NCBI RefSeq assembly: GCF_002834385.1
Contig: NZ_PITQ01000010.1
Location: 81,551 to 145,550, forward strand
DNA: 64,000 nt
Direction of reading: 5' to 3'
Source: Rahnella sp. AA
GTDB taxonomy: Bacteria; Pseudomonadota; Gammaproteobacteria; Enterobacterales; Enterobacteriaceae
Shown here: positions 25,565 to 35,658 of the stretch, one piece after another
How positions within the stretch are numbered: the stretch's first letter is position 1
How the letters are laid out: each line of letters begins with the position of its first letter
Program-made: the position numbers and the translations under genes
The notes under the pieces: model-generated
Database searches by the model: none
Told to the model about the DNA's origin: nothing
The model's input: the letters and a program-made list of their open reading frames with translations, nothing else

Positions 25565-26079
25565 TTATTTAAAGCGATATTTAGCGGGGCTGAGATCCGA
25601 AGCAGAATTTATTTTCCAATGGTCATTAATATTAATAAGGCTCACTGAAAGTATATGGGCTTTCTCCTGAACCCCACCCAGTGATACTTTAACAACTGCT
25701 TTTCGGTCACTCAGCGATATCGGATCAACATTAACATGCACCCAATCATCGTATGCATCCTGGGCTCGTATAATATATACGTAGCCATCCTCTGGACTCA
25801 CTTCTTCGATGCGGCAAACCGGATCCTTTCCATCTGCACAAATTTGGGCTTTTTTAATTTTTTCTAAAAATGATGGCGACACATTGTCCTTCATTAGTTT
25901 TTTCAGTTCAGGAGCATCGGGAGGAGTAATTTTGAAATAAAGTTGAATGTATTTCGTGTAGAACTGCTGAGTTTTATCTACCGGATTTTCAGAAGTATCG
26001 TTTCCGGCATAAACAACACTGACTATAAAAAACTTAAAATCAATGATGCGAGAAATTTATAAATAATATTGACCTTCAT
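25565..26079 (-). pseudogene. Frameshifted exported DUF3828-like immunity gene
   Basis: The start ATG at 26079 follows CGAGGC and encodes a signal peptide MKVNIIYKFLASLILSFL that hits TAG right after a run of six T. In the -1 frame the sequence continues without stop as IVSVVYAGNDTSENPVD...FYTKYIQLYFKITPPDAPELKKLM and on to the stop at 25565. One extra T in the tract would give an unbroken exported protein of about 170 residues with a proper cleavage site (VVYA-GN). The body resembles the DUF3828-like neighbour. Either an inactivated immunity gene, a slippage-controlled gene, or a sequencing error. An internal ATG at 25894 could only give a truncated 109-residue product without signal peptide. 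Confidence 0.72.
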
Positions 26080-26131
26080 TTAAGCCTCGCGAAGTCGATT
26101 AGAGTTTTAGCATCCGAATGTAATTAAATAT

Positions 26132-28474
26132 TTATGCAGAAAAATCTTTTCCAGAATTTTTTTCTGAAATATCCAGCGTCGCCGTCGTGAATTTTGGTGT
26201 ATCACTTGGTTTAGACGCCCCTGTCATCGGCACTAAATAGTTCGTGCATTTGATGGTCATATCTCCTGACGAGCCGTGCTCGATTTTGCTGGCATCCAGC
26301 GTCAGGTAGGAACCGCCGCCGTTGAGTGTCAGTTTTTTCGGCGTGGTGATGACGATTTCATCTTCCGAACTGGTAATGGTCAGGGTTTGTCTGGCGGTCA
26401 GGGCCATCGTGTTATTTTGCGCGTCAATATTGACCTTTCCCTGATTGGCGATCAGTTTTGCGTCCTGCTTGTGCACAAACATACTCAGCGCTTCACCGGC
26501 ACCGATAAACAGATTTTTCATCACGCCGATATCGGCGTTGTTACCGGCGTTCATCATCAGATTTTGTTTTGCCGCAAGCTGCAAATGCTCGCCGCTGGTG
26601 AGTGCCACGCCCATTGGCGCGCTGACCAGAACCGCAGCGGATTGCAGTTTTGTCAGGCGATCCTGAACAAAGCTCAGCTGTTTCTGGATATCTGATGCCA
26701 GCGCGGTGGCCTGAGTCGCGGCATCGCTCAACGCCTGCATCTCGTTGTTGGCCTGCTTGATTTGGCCAAGTGCGGGTGCCATCTCCAGCACCTCACCTTG
26801 TGCCTTGAGCTGTTCTTCGGCGCTGATAAAAATACCTTTGCCGGCCCGCATGACGCCGTGTTCATCCGTCCGGATTTCAAACCCGGCACCGCGCTTTTCA
26901 CGTCCGGCATCAACCAGGTGACCCATGTTCAGCTGCGTCTTACCGAATTCAGTCGCGAGTTTAACGTGCTCTTCCTGACGTTTATCCTCCATTCTCAGTT
27001 TGTTGAAAGACGGAGTGCGCAGGACGTTGCGGGTATGGTTATCATCAGTGACGTGATCGCCGTGCGCCGAATCATGCAGGGCGTAAGCGATGTACGGGCG
27101 GTCACAGTCGCCGCTGTCAAATGCAATGGCTACTTCGGTGCCGTCCAGCAAGGGGGCATGCCAGCCATACGTGTCCCCGGCGTAAGGTTTCGCCATGCGC
27201 AGCCAGAGATAGGCGTAACCCTGTTCCTGTTCGTCACGGTCAAAATCAAGCTTCACGCGATAGCGGCCCTGACTGTCCAGCCAGGAATAGGTGTCGCCTT
27301 TTGTGGTGCTCTCAACCCGCGCCGGTAAGGTGCCTGCAATCGCCGGACGTGCGGGAAGAACAGGGCGGAAACAAACAGTTTCGCTGTAAGGCTGGCCGGT
27401 CAGGTGAGCCGTGAAGGCATTCTTGCGTGAACCGCTGGTTTGGATGCCGGTCAGCAAGATGCCTGGGCTGAGTACAGAAGGCAGGGTGCCGTCCACTTCC
27501 AGCACCTGACCCGGTGCCAGCTGTGGGCTGCTGCTGCGTCCGGTGACAGCTTTTTGGGTATTAAGCAGTCGCTCATGGCGCAGGCGTGCATAAAACGCAC
27601 CGGTTTCCACGGCGTCTTCTGCGCCGGACTCCAGAAACGGTTCGGCGTAATGGTAGGCTTCACCTTCTGTGGTGTCATCGCCACCAGCGGCGTTGGCCGT
27701 GCTGTCCATCGGGCTAAGCGCATCACGGTAGTTATAATCGCGGGTGGTGACCTGCTGTGTAACTACCTGATGACGGGTGGTCAGCGCCCAGACACTTTCT
27801 GCACCGCTGTCGCTCATGCCCGCCTGATTACGTAAAGGCAGACTTATGCCGAATTTGTATTGCTGCTGGCTGTCCGCAAAGATAATGACGTCATGCTCAA
27901 AACGCGTGTCCATTTCAAATCGCCAGTAAATCCCGACCTCTGCCAGTAAGCGCTGTATGAAGGCTAAGTCCGTCTCGCGCCACTGGGTGATCAGTTCGCG
28001 GGCCGGGTAAGATTGCGAAAGCTGGAACTCGAAATCCGCGCCTTCCAGTCCGTGATCGCGCAGAACTTTCTCGACGACTTCCTGAACGGACTGATTGAGG
28101 TAAAGGGCGCACTTTTCACTATGACGAAGCAGCGCCACGCGAGGCACCAGAACAATCCGGTAAACCGTTTCATCCGCTGAGGTAGAAATGCGGGAAAAAT
28201 GCTGGATCACACCGTGCACGACGCGAACGGGTATAGCGGTGCCGGCGATGCCAAACACGGGCGTCTGCATCGTAAACGTGGCCAGTTTCAACACCATCTG
28301 TTCGGCGGTCAGGTCAGCGTCCGTGCAGGTCGCATGGATAATGTATTCAAACGGCTCACTCAGGCATTCCTCGCCTTCGAAGCGCAGTACGTCGAGAAAT
28401 GCCGCACAGCCGTGCACATCTACCCGGTAACGTGACTGGTTTTGCAGCAGGTTTAGGACTTCGGATGCACTCAT
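26132..28474 (-). CDS. vgrG: VgrG spike protein
   Basis: A full-length VgrG of 780 residues: gp27-like domain (1-375), OB-fold (about 380-475) and DUF2345 needle (about 485-740). The C-terminal tail is short (about 35 residues, Lys/Ser-rich) and has no carrier domain, unlike the VgrG at 7430-9973. About half the residues match that second VgrG. It overlaps clpV by 4 bases, as in many enterobacterial loci where vgrG closes the hcp-clpV-vgrG run. The frameshifted immunity gene follows by 52 bases. Confidence 0.95.
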   Translation of the reverse strand: MSASEVLNLLQNQSRYRVDVHGCAAFLDVLRFEGEECLSEPFEYIIHATCTDADLTAEQMVLKLATFTMQTPVFGIAGTAIPVRVVHGVIQHFSRISTSADETVYRIVLVPRVALLRHSEKCALYLNQSVQEVVEKVLRDHGLEGADFEFQLSQSYPARELITQWRETDLAFIQRLLAEVGIYWRFEMDTRFEHDVIIFADSQQQYKFGISLPLRNQAGMSDSGAESVWALTTRHQVVTQQVTTRDYNYRDALSPMDSTANAAGGDDTTEGEAYHYAEPFLESGAEDAVETGAFYARLRHERLLNTQKAVTGRSSSPQLAPGQVLEVDGTLPSVLSPGILLTGIQTSGSRKNAFTAHLTGQPYSETVCFRPVLPARPAIAGTLPARVESTTKGDTYSWLDSQGRYRVKLDFDRDEQEQGYAYLWLRMAKPYAGDTYGWHAPLLDGTEVAIAFDSGDCDRPYIAYALHDSAHGDHVTDDNHTRNVLRTPSFNKLRMEDKRQEEHVKLATEFGKTQLNMGHLVDAGREKRGAGFEIRTDEHGVMRAGKGIFISAEEQLKAQGEVLEMAPALGQIKQANNEMQALSDAATQATALASDIQKQLSFVQDRLTKLQSAAVLVSAPMGVALTSGEHLQLAAKQNLMMNAGNNADIGVMKNLFIGAGEALSMFVHKQDAKLIANQGKVNIDAQNNTMALTARQTLTITSSEDEIVITTPKKLTLNGGGSYLTLDASKIEHGSSGDMTIKCTNYLVPMTGASKPSDTPKFTTATLDISEKNSGKDFSA

Positions 28475-31131
28475 GCGTTATTTCCTTTTTCAGCATCAAA
28501 TTCCAGCGTAATCCCTTCCTTTTCATCCCAGCCCAGCGCCAGTGAAGTGGTGCGTTGTTGCTCACTCATGCGGCTCAGCAGTTGCTGGCTCAGCACCGGC
28601 AAGATCTGCTGGTTGAGCAGGCTGTCGATGTTACGCGCGCCGGTGTCCGGCAGCAGGCAGGCGGCGACCAGCGTGTCGTAGAGGCTTTCTTCGATGGTGG
28701 TTTGCAGGCCGTAATGTTTGTTCAGGCGTTTGGCGACCTGCGCCAGTTTCATCTCAACGATGGTGCGCAGCGCGTTGGCGGCCAGCGGACGATAAATCAG
28801 GGTCTGAAAACGTGCCAGCAGCGCGGGCTGGAAGTGGTCGCGCAGGATAGGGCGCAGCATTTCCTGCAAATCGCTGTCTGTCGATTCCGGTTGTTCCTCC
28901 AGCAGTTGCATGATGTGGTCGCTGCCAAGGTTGGCGGTCATCAGGATGACGGTATTACGGAAGTCGATCTCTCGCCCTTCGCCATCGCGCATAAAGCCGC
29001 GGTCGAAGACCTGATAGAACAGGTTGATGACATCCGTGTGCGCTTTCTCGACTTCATCGAGCAGAACAACGCTGTACGGACGTTTGCGCACGGCTTCGGT
29101 CAGAATGCCGCCCTGGCCATAACCAACGTAGCCCGGAGGAGAACCTTTCAGCTGGGAAACGGTGTGCGCTTCCTGATATTCGCTGAGGTTAATAGTAATC
29201 AGGGATTTCTCGCCGCCGAACAGACAGTCGGCGAGTGACAGCGCGGTCTCGGTTTTACCCACGCCGCTCGGCCCGACCAGCAGAAATACGCCCAGCGGAC
29301 CGTTCTCTGACGTCAGGCCAGTTTTGGCGGCGCGCAGGCGCTGCGCCATATCCACGAGCGCGTGATCCTGTCCGACGACGCGCTGCCCCAAGTGATTTTC
29401 AAGTTGCAGCAAATCTGTCTGTTCGTCTTTTAACAGGCTGGACAGCGGCACGCCGGTCCAGTCGGCAATCACGGTGGCGACGGTGCGCACATCAACATCC
29501 AGGCTCAGCAGCGGCGTATTGCCCTGCAAATGGCTGAGCTGATCCTGCAGGCTGGCGATCTCTTGCTGACGGCTGATGTCCTGGCGGGTCTCCAGCAGTT
29601 GCTGCGTCAGGGCTTTCTCCGCGTGATACTGCGTGTCCAGCGCAGTGAGCTGTTCGCTCAGACGATCGGTCTCCTGTTCAATCTTTTCAAGGCGATCGCC
29701 GTGCGTTTTGTTGCCCAGCGCAATATCTTCCAGCAGTGCCTGCTCTTCCATTTCCAGCGCGGTGATTTGCGCTTTCAGACGGGTTAAATCTTCCGGCAAC
29801 GTATCGAGGCTCATACGGACGCGGGCGCTGGCGGTGTCCAGCAAATCTACGGCTTTGTCCGGCAACTGACGGCCAGTGATATAGCGGCGCGACAGGCTGA
29901 CGGCGGCTTTTACCGCTTCATCGGTAATGTGTACGCCATGGTGTTCGGCGTAGCGGGATTTCAGACCGCGCAGCATCAGGCTGGCCATCTCGTCGTCCGG
30001 CTCGTCGACTTTGACAATCTGGAAGCGGCGCTCGAGGGCGGCATCGCGTTCAAAATACTGTTTGTACTCAGACCAGGTGGTGGCGGCGATGGTACGCAGT
30101 TCGCCGCGGGCAAGGGCAGGTTTGAGGAGGTTGGCGGCGTCCGCGCCACCGGCCTGATTACCTGCCCCGATGATGGTGTGCGCTTCGTCGATGAACAGGA
30201 TAACCGGCGCCGGAGATTGCTGGACGGCGTCGATGACGTTTTTCAGACGCTGTTCGAACTCGCCTTTAACGCCCGCACCGGCCTGTAGCAGACCCAAATC
30301 CAGCGTGCGCAGGCTGACCGTTTTCAGGCTGTCCGGCACGTTACCTTCCGCGATGCGCAGCGCAAGGCCTTCCACCAGCGCGGTTTTCCCCACGCCCGGT
30401 TCGCCCACGAGGATCGGGTTATTTTTACGGCGGCGGGAGAGGATATCAACCATCTGGCGGATTTCGTTATCGCGGCCAAATACCGGATCAATTTGCCCGG
30501 CTTTCGCTTTTGCGGTGACGTCCAGCGTGAACTTATCCAGTGCGGCTTGCAGGGCTTCGCTCAGGCCGAGGCTGGAGAGATTATCCGCTTTCGGCGTGGC
30601 AGAAGGCTCATTCAGTGAGGAGACCGGCATGTTCAGGCTTTCTTGTTGCTGGAGATCTGAACGCTCTTCTGACACCGCATCCAGCATCGGTTTGAGGCGG
30701 CGGAGATGTTCTTCACTCAGGCTGAACAGCGGCCACAGGCCCTCGCAGCGCAGCAGTTTAGGTTTGGCAATAAGAGCTTCGAGAAGATTCACGCTGCGGA
30801 TAGTCTGATTGTCGTCCTGCAAAGAGGCGGCCAGCCAGGCAGATTTCATCAGCGTCTGCAAATCGTCGGACAGTTGCGGGCGGGTGCGCACAGAACGCGG
30901 CAGGGCATCGAGATGGGCCAGCAGGCTTTGCCAGAGCGCGTCCATGTCCCATTCATAACGGCGGGCCAGCACGGTGATATCACCTTCGCCTTGCTCGAGC
31001 AGTTTCAGCAGCCAGTGTTCAGGCGTGATTTCCGCATGTGCGCGGGTCTGGCAAAGAGTCGCGGCAGCTTCCAGCGCTTTCGCGCAATACGGGTTCAAAC
31101 GACGAAGTAAAACGGCTGACTGGTGTTCCAT
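28471..31131 (-). CDS. clpV: ClpV (TssH) AAA+ sheath-disassembly ATPase
   Basis: An 886-residue Clp/Hsp100 ATPase that recycles the contracted TssB/TssC sheath. An N-terminal Clp repeat domain (1-155) is followed by AAA1 (Walker [14 protein letters not shown], Walker [11 protein letters not shown]), a coiled middle domain (about 415-530) and AAA2 (Walker [15 protein letters not shown], Walker [12 protein letters not shown]). Length is normal for TssH. Between it and hcp lies a 127-bp imperfect palindrome. Confidence 0.97.
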   Translation of the reverse strand: MEHQSAVLLRRLNPYCAKALEAAATLCQTRAHAEITPEHWLLKLLEQGEGDITVLARRYEWDMDALWQSLLAHLDALPRSVRTRPQLSDDLQTLMKSAWLAASLQDDNQTIRSVNLLEALIAKPKLLRCEGLWPLFSLSEEHLRRLKPMLDAVSEERSDLQQQESLNMPVSSLNEPSATPKADNLSSLGLSEALQAALDKFTLDVTAKAKAGQIDPVFGRDNEIRQMVDILSRRRKNNPILVGEPGVGKTALVEGLALRIAEGNVPDSLKTVSLRTLDLGLLQAGAGVKGEFEQRLKNVIDAVQQSPAPVILFIDEAHTIIGAGNQAGGADAANLLKPALARGELRTIAATTWSEYKQYFERDAALERRFQIVKVDEPDDEMASLMLRGLKSRYAEHHGVHITDEAVKAAVSLSRRYITGRQLPDKAVDLLDTASARVRMSLDTLPEDLTRLKAQITALEMEEQALLEDIALGNKTHGDRLEKIEQETDRLSEQLTALDTQYHAEKALTQQLLETRQDISRQQEIASLQDQLSHLQGNTPLLSLDVDVRTVATVIADWTGVPLSSLLKDEQTDLLQLENHLGQRVVGQDHALVDMAQRLRAAKTGLTSENGPLGVFLLVGPSGVGKTETALSLADCLFGGEKSLITINLSEYQEAHTVSQLKGSPPGYVGYGQGGILTEAVRKRPYSVVLLDEVEKAHTDVINLFYQVFDRGFMRDGEGREIDFRNTVILMTANLGSDHIMQLLEEQPESTDSDLQEMLRPILRDHFQPALLARFQTLIYRPLAANALRTIVEMKLAQVAKRLNKHYGLQTTIEESLYDTLVAACLLPDTGARNIDSLLNQQILPVLSQQLLSRMSEQQRTTSLALGWDEKEGITLEFDAEKGNNA

Positions 31132-31265
31132 GCGGGCTGCTCCTTGATTTTAGGTACGCTACCGCCCGTCGCTGTTTCCTTGTCATCAGGAACCTAAAGC
31201 GCATCAGGGCGGAAGGCAGATTGTTTTTTTACTCAGCACCCGACACGCAGACGCTCAGGAAAACG

Positions 31266-31287
31266 GCGGACAGAAAATCCTGTCCGC
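31266..31287. other. Short hairpin in the hcp-clpV gap
   Basis: GCGGACAG AAAATC CTGTCCGC forms an 8-bp perfect stem with a 6-base loop. No T-run follows on either strand, so it is not a typical terminator. It may act with the longer palindrome next to it as an mRNA processing or stability element for hcp. The rest of the 289-bp hcp-clpV gap holds no gene. Confidence 0.5.
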
Positions 31288-31294
31288 ACAGGGT

Positions 31295-31421
31295 ATTACC
31301 CTAAATATTTCGTGCTGCAGAAAGGCGGCAAGTTCGCAAAGCCCCGGGAGCATAGATAACTATGTGACCGGGGTGAGCGAATGCAGCCAACGCATCTGCG
31401 GCGCGAAAGATGACGGGTAAT
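31295..31421. repeat. Long imperfect palindromic intergenic element downstream of hcp
   Basis: A 127-bp element bounded by ATTACCC and GGGTAAT, with inner arms such as CGTGCTGCAG.AAGGCGGCAAG and CCCCGGGAGC...GACCGGGGTGAGCGAATGCAGCC. It resembles the family of intergenic palindromes known in Yersinia, Serratia and relatives (recalled from memory, not searched). It abuts the hcp stop codon. As RNA it would fold into a long structured hairpin between hcp and clpV, which could protect hcp mRNA and reduce read-through into clpV. Confidence 0.65.
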
Positions 31422-31912
31422 TAGGCGGTGGTACGTTCGTTCCACGAATCGGAATGAATGATGTTGCCGTCTTTGTAAGTCCAGGTGATTTTTTCGTAAC
31501 GCAGCTCAATCGCTTCGAGATGATTGTGTTTCTCTTTAGCCGGGTCTTTGATGTCGTGCATTTTTGGCGCGACTTTCACCAGTTTGACGTTCTCAAGCTT
31601 GGTGTTGAAATACTCAACTTCCTGGCCAGCGTCGTTGATGCGGTACCATTTGAACTCAGCAGATTTCAGGGTCTGACCGGTGGTCACTGCTTTGTACAAA
31701 TACGGGCTGGATGAGTCGATTTCTTTGGTAAACAGGAACGGGGTGTGAATACGAGTACCCGTCAGTTTGCCGGTGTTGTTATCGGTCGGGATGTACAGGT
31801 TGTGTTCCTGCGCAACCACTTCGATGCTGCCTTCGCGATCTTTTACGTCTACGGAGCCTTTAATGTCCGCGCCGCCGTCGTCTTTCAGCCACAGATAAAC
31901 AGGAATTGCCAT
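31421..31912 (-). CDS. hcp: Hcp (TssD) tube protein
   Basis: A 163-residue Hcp, the hexameric ring that stacks into the T6SS inner tube. Typical start MAIPVYLWLKDDGG and conserved WTYKDGNIIHSDSWNERTTA end. Strong ribosome-binding site (GGAGAACTACCC before ATG). It lies after the OmpA-like gene and is likely highly expressed. The palindromic element follows directly. Confidence 0.97.
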   Translation of the reverse strand: MAIPVYLWLKDDGGADIKGSVDVKDREGSIEVVAQEHNLYIPTDNNTGKLTGTRIHTPFLFTKEIDSSSPYLYKAVTTGQTLKSAEFKWYRINDAGQEVEYFNTKLENVKLVKVAPKMHDIKDPAKEKHNHLEAIELRYEKITWTYKDGNIIHSDSWNERTTA

Positions 31913-31944
31913 GGGTAGTTCTCCATTTCTAGGTTAAGCATCCA

Positions 31945-33621
31945 TCAATCATTTGATGAATCGGGGGTTGCTGTTGCCTTGCAGGCGTCTGCCTGCGGCA
32001 CCAGACTGATTTCGACACGACGGTTAGCTGCACGGCCTTCCGGGGTGTCATTTGTTGCAATCGGGCGTGTTGCGCCGTAGCCCTGAACCGCAAAGCAGGT
32101 CGGGGAAACATCACTGGTGGAGAGCATCCAGTCGCGCAATGATTCCGCACGCTTCTGGGATAAAACCTGATTGGCCTTCGCGTCTCCGGTAATGTCGGTG
32201 TGTCCGGCGACGACGATCAGCCAGCCCGGTTTGGCTTTGATGTCGACCAGCGCGTTTACCAGCATTTTGAGGGAACCCGGTTTGAGGTCGGATTTGCCGG
32301 TGTCAAACAGCGACAGGGCATCGAGACGCACGGTTTTCGGTGTGTCTTTCTCAACGGGCGGTGGAGGTGGCGGCGGGGGAACGTAGCGATCGATTTCCTG
32401 CTGTAATGCCAGCCACAGACGTTCTCCCTGATAGAGCCAGATCCCCAGACGCATTGGCTCACCCTGACGGTGATAGCGTTCCAGTAACTGCGCATCCTGT
32501 TTAAGTACGCCTACAGCCTCAGCTTTCGGAATATAGTTATCCATCGAAATGGCCCGATAGCGGTTCAGATCCATACCGACACGCGTGATGAGCCACAGAT
32601 TGTTGTTTACGGAAAAACCGATGGCTGCCACGGCAAAACACATCAAGATGATAATGCTAAGCACCGGAGCCAGCCCTGCGCGGATATGCCGCGTGGTGCC
32701 GGACAACAGCGGGAGTAAAGGATCCGGGAAAGGCAGCACGCCTTCTTGACCTGCCTGCAAAGGCATCAGGGCACTGAGCGAAGTCCGGCGCTGCAGAGCG
32801 GCTGACCAGATGTTATCCGCGATGCCTGATAGGGCCACAAATCGCACACCAATACCCACGGGACGGACGGGTGGAGATAAACTCTCAGGGCGTTGCATTT
32901 CGTCGAGCAGCACGGTGCGAAGCCATATGCAGGCAGCATCCAGAACGGTTGCCTGTGCCTGGCGTGCGGACTGAGTCTGTGTACCTGCCGTACCCAGCCA
33001 TTCGTCCAGCAATGTCGCACCTGCCTCTTCTTCCCTGACCACCATTTTTCCGTCGGCCGCACCGATAAACCATGGCGATGCGGGCCCGTTCAGCCAGCAG
33101 CTGAACAGAACAGGAATACGGCACCCAATACGTTTTTGCAGGCGATGAAACTGCTGGCGCCAGCTTTTGATCTCTGCCCTAAACACAGCTTCATCGGCAT
33201 GAGTTTCAGGCGCCACGCTTAAGAGCATGGACATCTGGCGGATCCAGCCCGGGCGTTGCGATAAAACCGCATCAACGAAAACGGAGAGCGGTTTAGCAGG
33301 ATCCGTTTTGACATAGCAGGCAAGCGGCGTTACGCGGACCGTGGTATCACCGAACAAAACATCCAGTTTGTCCCCGCAGACCAGAACAACCGGCTGAGAA
33401 AACGAGGCTTCCGGCAGGTTGTCCAGACGCGTGCTTGTGTCGACGTACACATCACGACGCTTTGCCCACCACATCAGCAAAAGTCCCAGCACCAAGGTAG
33501 TCACGCTGGCGATCAGTTTCTCAGGCATGCCAAACGGACTGAATACCCAGCACAAAACCAGGATGAGACTACCTGCCAGCGCAGTCAGCCAGTAAACAGA
33601 CTTTCGGGAACCTATACGCAT
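31945..33621 (-). CDS. T6SS-associated OmpA-family peptidoglycan-binding protein (TagL-like)
   Basis: A 558-residue protein from ATG 33621; the tssL stop is 1 base upstream, so the earlier frame start at 33690 is rejected. Two N-terminal helices (about 9-55), a central domain, a further helix near 320-345, then a poly-proline linker (eight Pro in VPPPPPPPPVEK) and a C-terminal OmpA domain (about 420-540: SLFDTGKSDLKPGSL, VAGHTDITGDAKANQVLSQKRAESL, GYGATRPIATNDTPEGRAANRRVEI). It anchors the TssJLM complex to the cell wall. TssL itself lacks such a domain here, so this protein supplies it. Confidence 0.9.
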   Translation of the reverse strand: MRIGSRKSVYWLTALAGSLILVLCWVFSPFGMPEKLIASVTTLVLGLLLMWWAKRRDVYVDTSTRLDNLPEASFSQPVVLVCGDKLDVLFGDTTVRVTPLACYVKTDPAKPLSVFVDAVLSQRPGWIRQMSMLLSVAPETHADEAVFRAEIKSWRQQFHRLQKRIGCRIPVLFSCWLNGPASPWFIGAADGKMVVREEEAGATLLDEWLGTAGTQTQSARQAQATVLDAACIWLRTVLLDEMQRPESLSPPVRPVGIGVRFVALSGIADNIWSAALQRRTSLSALMPLQAGQEGVLPFPDPLLPLLSGTTRHIRAGLAPVLSIIILMCFAVAAIGFSVNNNLWLITRVGMDLNRYRAISMDNYIPKAEAVGVLKQDAQLLERYHRQGEPMRLGIWLYQGERLWLALQQEIDRYVPPPPPPPPVEKDTPKTVRLDALSLFDTGKSDLKPGSLKMLVNALVDIKAKPGWLIVVAGHTDITGDAKANQVLSQKRAESLRDWMLSTSDVSPTCFAVQGYGATRPIATNDTPEGRAANRRVEISLVPQADACKATATPDSSND

Positions 33622-33622
33622 A

Positions 33623-34297
33623 TCAGTGCAGCCCCGGCAATTGCTGGCTGATAGCATGTTGTAGCCAAAGATGACCACCCCACCAGACACCGGCTACCAC
33701 GACAATAGCGATAAGCACCCAGGACCACGGCGATCGCAGCAATGCGTTGCCACGAACACGTCCTGTTTTGCTCAGCAATGTACCCGGGAGCGCCACTTTG
33801 AAAGGCATCACACGTTCAGTGAGTGCTTCCAGCGTTTGTTCGCGCTGCTGAAGGTTGATCGCCTGCGCACCGTACTGGCCGTGAAAACCCAGTAACAAAA
33901 CACGGTGGAAGCAGGTCAGAACCGCAATGTCCGGCGCAGGTTGACGCAGTACGGTGCGTATCCGCTCGTACAGCGCTTTACCTGCCTGCAATGAACCAAA
34001 GAAACGGGCCTGCAGCGGTGCGCGTTGCCACGCCAGATGCCCGTTATCTGGTGGATTTCCAGACTGCTGGCGACCCAGAGCTGTTTCATCGAGCAGTGCA
34101 CATTGCGCATACGTAATATGTTCAATGCTTTCTTCGTCATAGCCAGCCAGCTTCAGCTGATCCTGAGTCCGTTCAACCTGTGCACGGCAGCGCGCATACA
34201 ACTCATCACCTTCTTCTGCGACAACACCGTTACGCAACTGGACGACAGCGAGCCAGGTATCGGCCAGAAGCTCATCAATATCGATTTCATTTTTCAT
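33623..34297 (-). CDS. tssL: TssL (DotU/IcmH-like) membrane protein
   Basis: A 224-residue inner-membrane protein with a cytoplasmic helical domain (ALLDETALG, RAPLQARFFGSLQAGKALYERI) and one C-terminal transmembrane helix (about 193-213). It is part of the TssJLM complex and recruits the baseplate through TssK. Its start overlaps the tssK stop by 4 bases. It has no peptidoglycan-binding extension; the next gene provides one. Confidence 0.95.
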   Translation of the reverse strand: MKNEIDIDELLADTWLAVVQLRNGVVAEEGDELYARCRAQVERTQDQLKLAGYDEESIEHITYAQCALLDETALGRQQSGNPPDNGHLAWQRAPLQARFFGSLQAGKALYERIRTVLRQPAPDIAVLTCFHRVLLLGFHGQYGAQAINLQQREQTLEALTERVMPFKVALPGTLLSKTGRVRGNALLRSPWSWVLIAIVVVAGVWWGGHLWLQHAISQQLPGLH

Positions 34298-35643
34298 GAG
34301 CGAAGCACCGCATACAGTTCCAGCTGAAGTTCACCCAGCAACTCCGGCACATAGAACATGCATACCCCGGAATCCAGCATAGCTTTCGCGGAAGGATGAT
34401 TCAGATCGAGCGCAAAATACTGATTTTCAAGCCGCAACGGTATAGCGGCAGGAACATGGCTTAGAACAATGAGCGGAACGCCGTTGAGAGCGATATTCAC
34501 GATATTATTAACATCGTCTGGCGCCCCCACTTTGCACAACGCGGGGAACTGTGAAATCAGCTGATACGCTGGCAAGGTCGAGCGCACTGACAGATAGAAG
34601 TCAGCCTCTTCACGCAACCGGCTATCATTGAGAGGTGCTTTCCATTGCTGCCCGTTAACTCGCTGCATCTCAAGTGAGATCACGCGTGAAGGCAGGCTGG
34701 CTTCCAGCAGTTTACCGATCAAATCAAGCAGTGGCGGGAACACGGTTTCTGGTGACGCATGGTCGTAGGCTGGGATCGCCTCGATGTCATGCTCAAGAGA
34801 AAATGTCAGCAGGCTTCCCGCCAGCCTGGATAGCTCAAACCAGACGAGCTCCGGATGCCGGGCAGGGTATTTCACCAACTCAGACAGGACGGATACGTGT
34901 GTATTGAGGGCATTGAGCAGCCAGAACAACGATACGTCAGCCACCGCAAAATCCGCCATGCGCTGATTGCTTTCGCGGCGCATGCTCATGAGGCGACGGC
35001 GTTTTGCCTGAAGCTGTGTAAGGATTTGCTCCATGCTTAACACCAGCTCAGGGTGCGCTGACATGGCCAACAGCGGCGGAATGAATGCACTGTCTTTTCT
35101 CCAGCCACCTTGCCCGTCGCGCACAATGCGTAATACCGGACAAGTCAGGTATTCGTCGTTTTGCTCGATATCAAAGCGTAACGAAAGGGCATAGCGTGCA
35201 ACGGCCATAGACTCTACTTCCTGACCAAACATGTCCTGTACGTTTACCCATTCCTGACGGTAACGCAGCGGGCGGTCACCGGCGACGTCGGTCATCTGTA
35301 CGTTACTGGTATTTGCCTGCAATAAAGGCATCGCCAGAAGTATGGTAAGTTCGGTAGTCTGCGCAGGAATGTCCTGTGATAAATCACGTGCAGGGGGCAG
35401 CAGGTCGCTGCTCCCTGTATCCGCGAGTGTGCCGTCAGACAGTCGTACCGTCAGATGCAGAGCCTGCAAGCGCTGTACGCTCAGCAGGCCGTCATCAAAC
35501 TCAGCTTTTGCCACGCCCCAGGGATTGACTACAGCCAGGTGGGCGATGCACTGGTTATTGTGCGCCTCCCACAGGGCCTGCTGCTGGAACTGCTGAGGGG
35601 ACAGCAATGCCCCCTCACTCCACAGTGGTCGATAAATTTTCAT
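34294..35643 (-). CDS. tssK: TssK baseplate-membrane adaptor
   Basis: A 449-residue protein from ATG 35643 (MKIYRPLWSEGALLSPQQFQQQ, the family start; GGGGTGG lies just before). A GTG two codons upstream is possible. TssK trimers join the baseplate wedges to TssL/TssM. Family motifs near the end (YQLISQFPALCKVGAPDDVNNIV, VPAAIPLRLENQYFALD). Coupled to tssL. Confidence 0.95.
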   Translation of the reverse strand: MKIYRPLWSEGALLSPQQFQQQALWEAHNNQCIAHLAVVNPWGVAKAEFDDGLLSVQRLQALHLTVRLSDGTLADTGSSDLLPPARDLSQDIPAQTTELTILLAMPLLQANTSNVQMTDVAGDRPLRYRQEWVNVQDMFGQEVESMAVARYALSLRFDIEQNDEYLTCPVLRIVRDGQGGWRKDSAFIPPLLAMSAHPELVLSMEQILTQLQAKRRRLMSMRRESNQRMADFAVADVSLFWLLNALNTHVSVLSELVKYPARHPELVWFELSRLAGSLLTFSLEHDIEAIPAYDHASPETVFPPLLDLIGKLLEASLPSRVISLEMQRVNGQQWKAPLNDSRLREEADFYLSVRSTLPAYQLISQFPALCKVGAPDDVNNIVNIALNGVPLIVLSHVPAAIPLRLENQYFALDLNHPSAKAMLDSGVCMFYVPELLGELQLELYAVLRS

Positions 35644-35658
35644 TACCACCCCGGCCCT

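Noticed and set aside
28555-30288. Several plus-strand frames opposite clpV
   Set aside because: Codon-bias shadows of an AAA+ gene; no start signals or domains.
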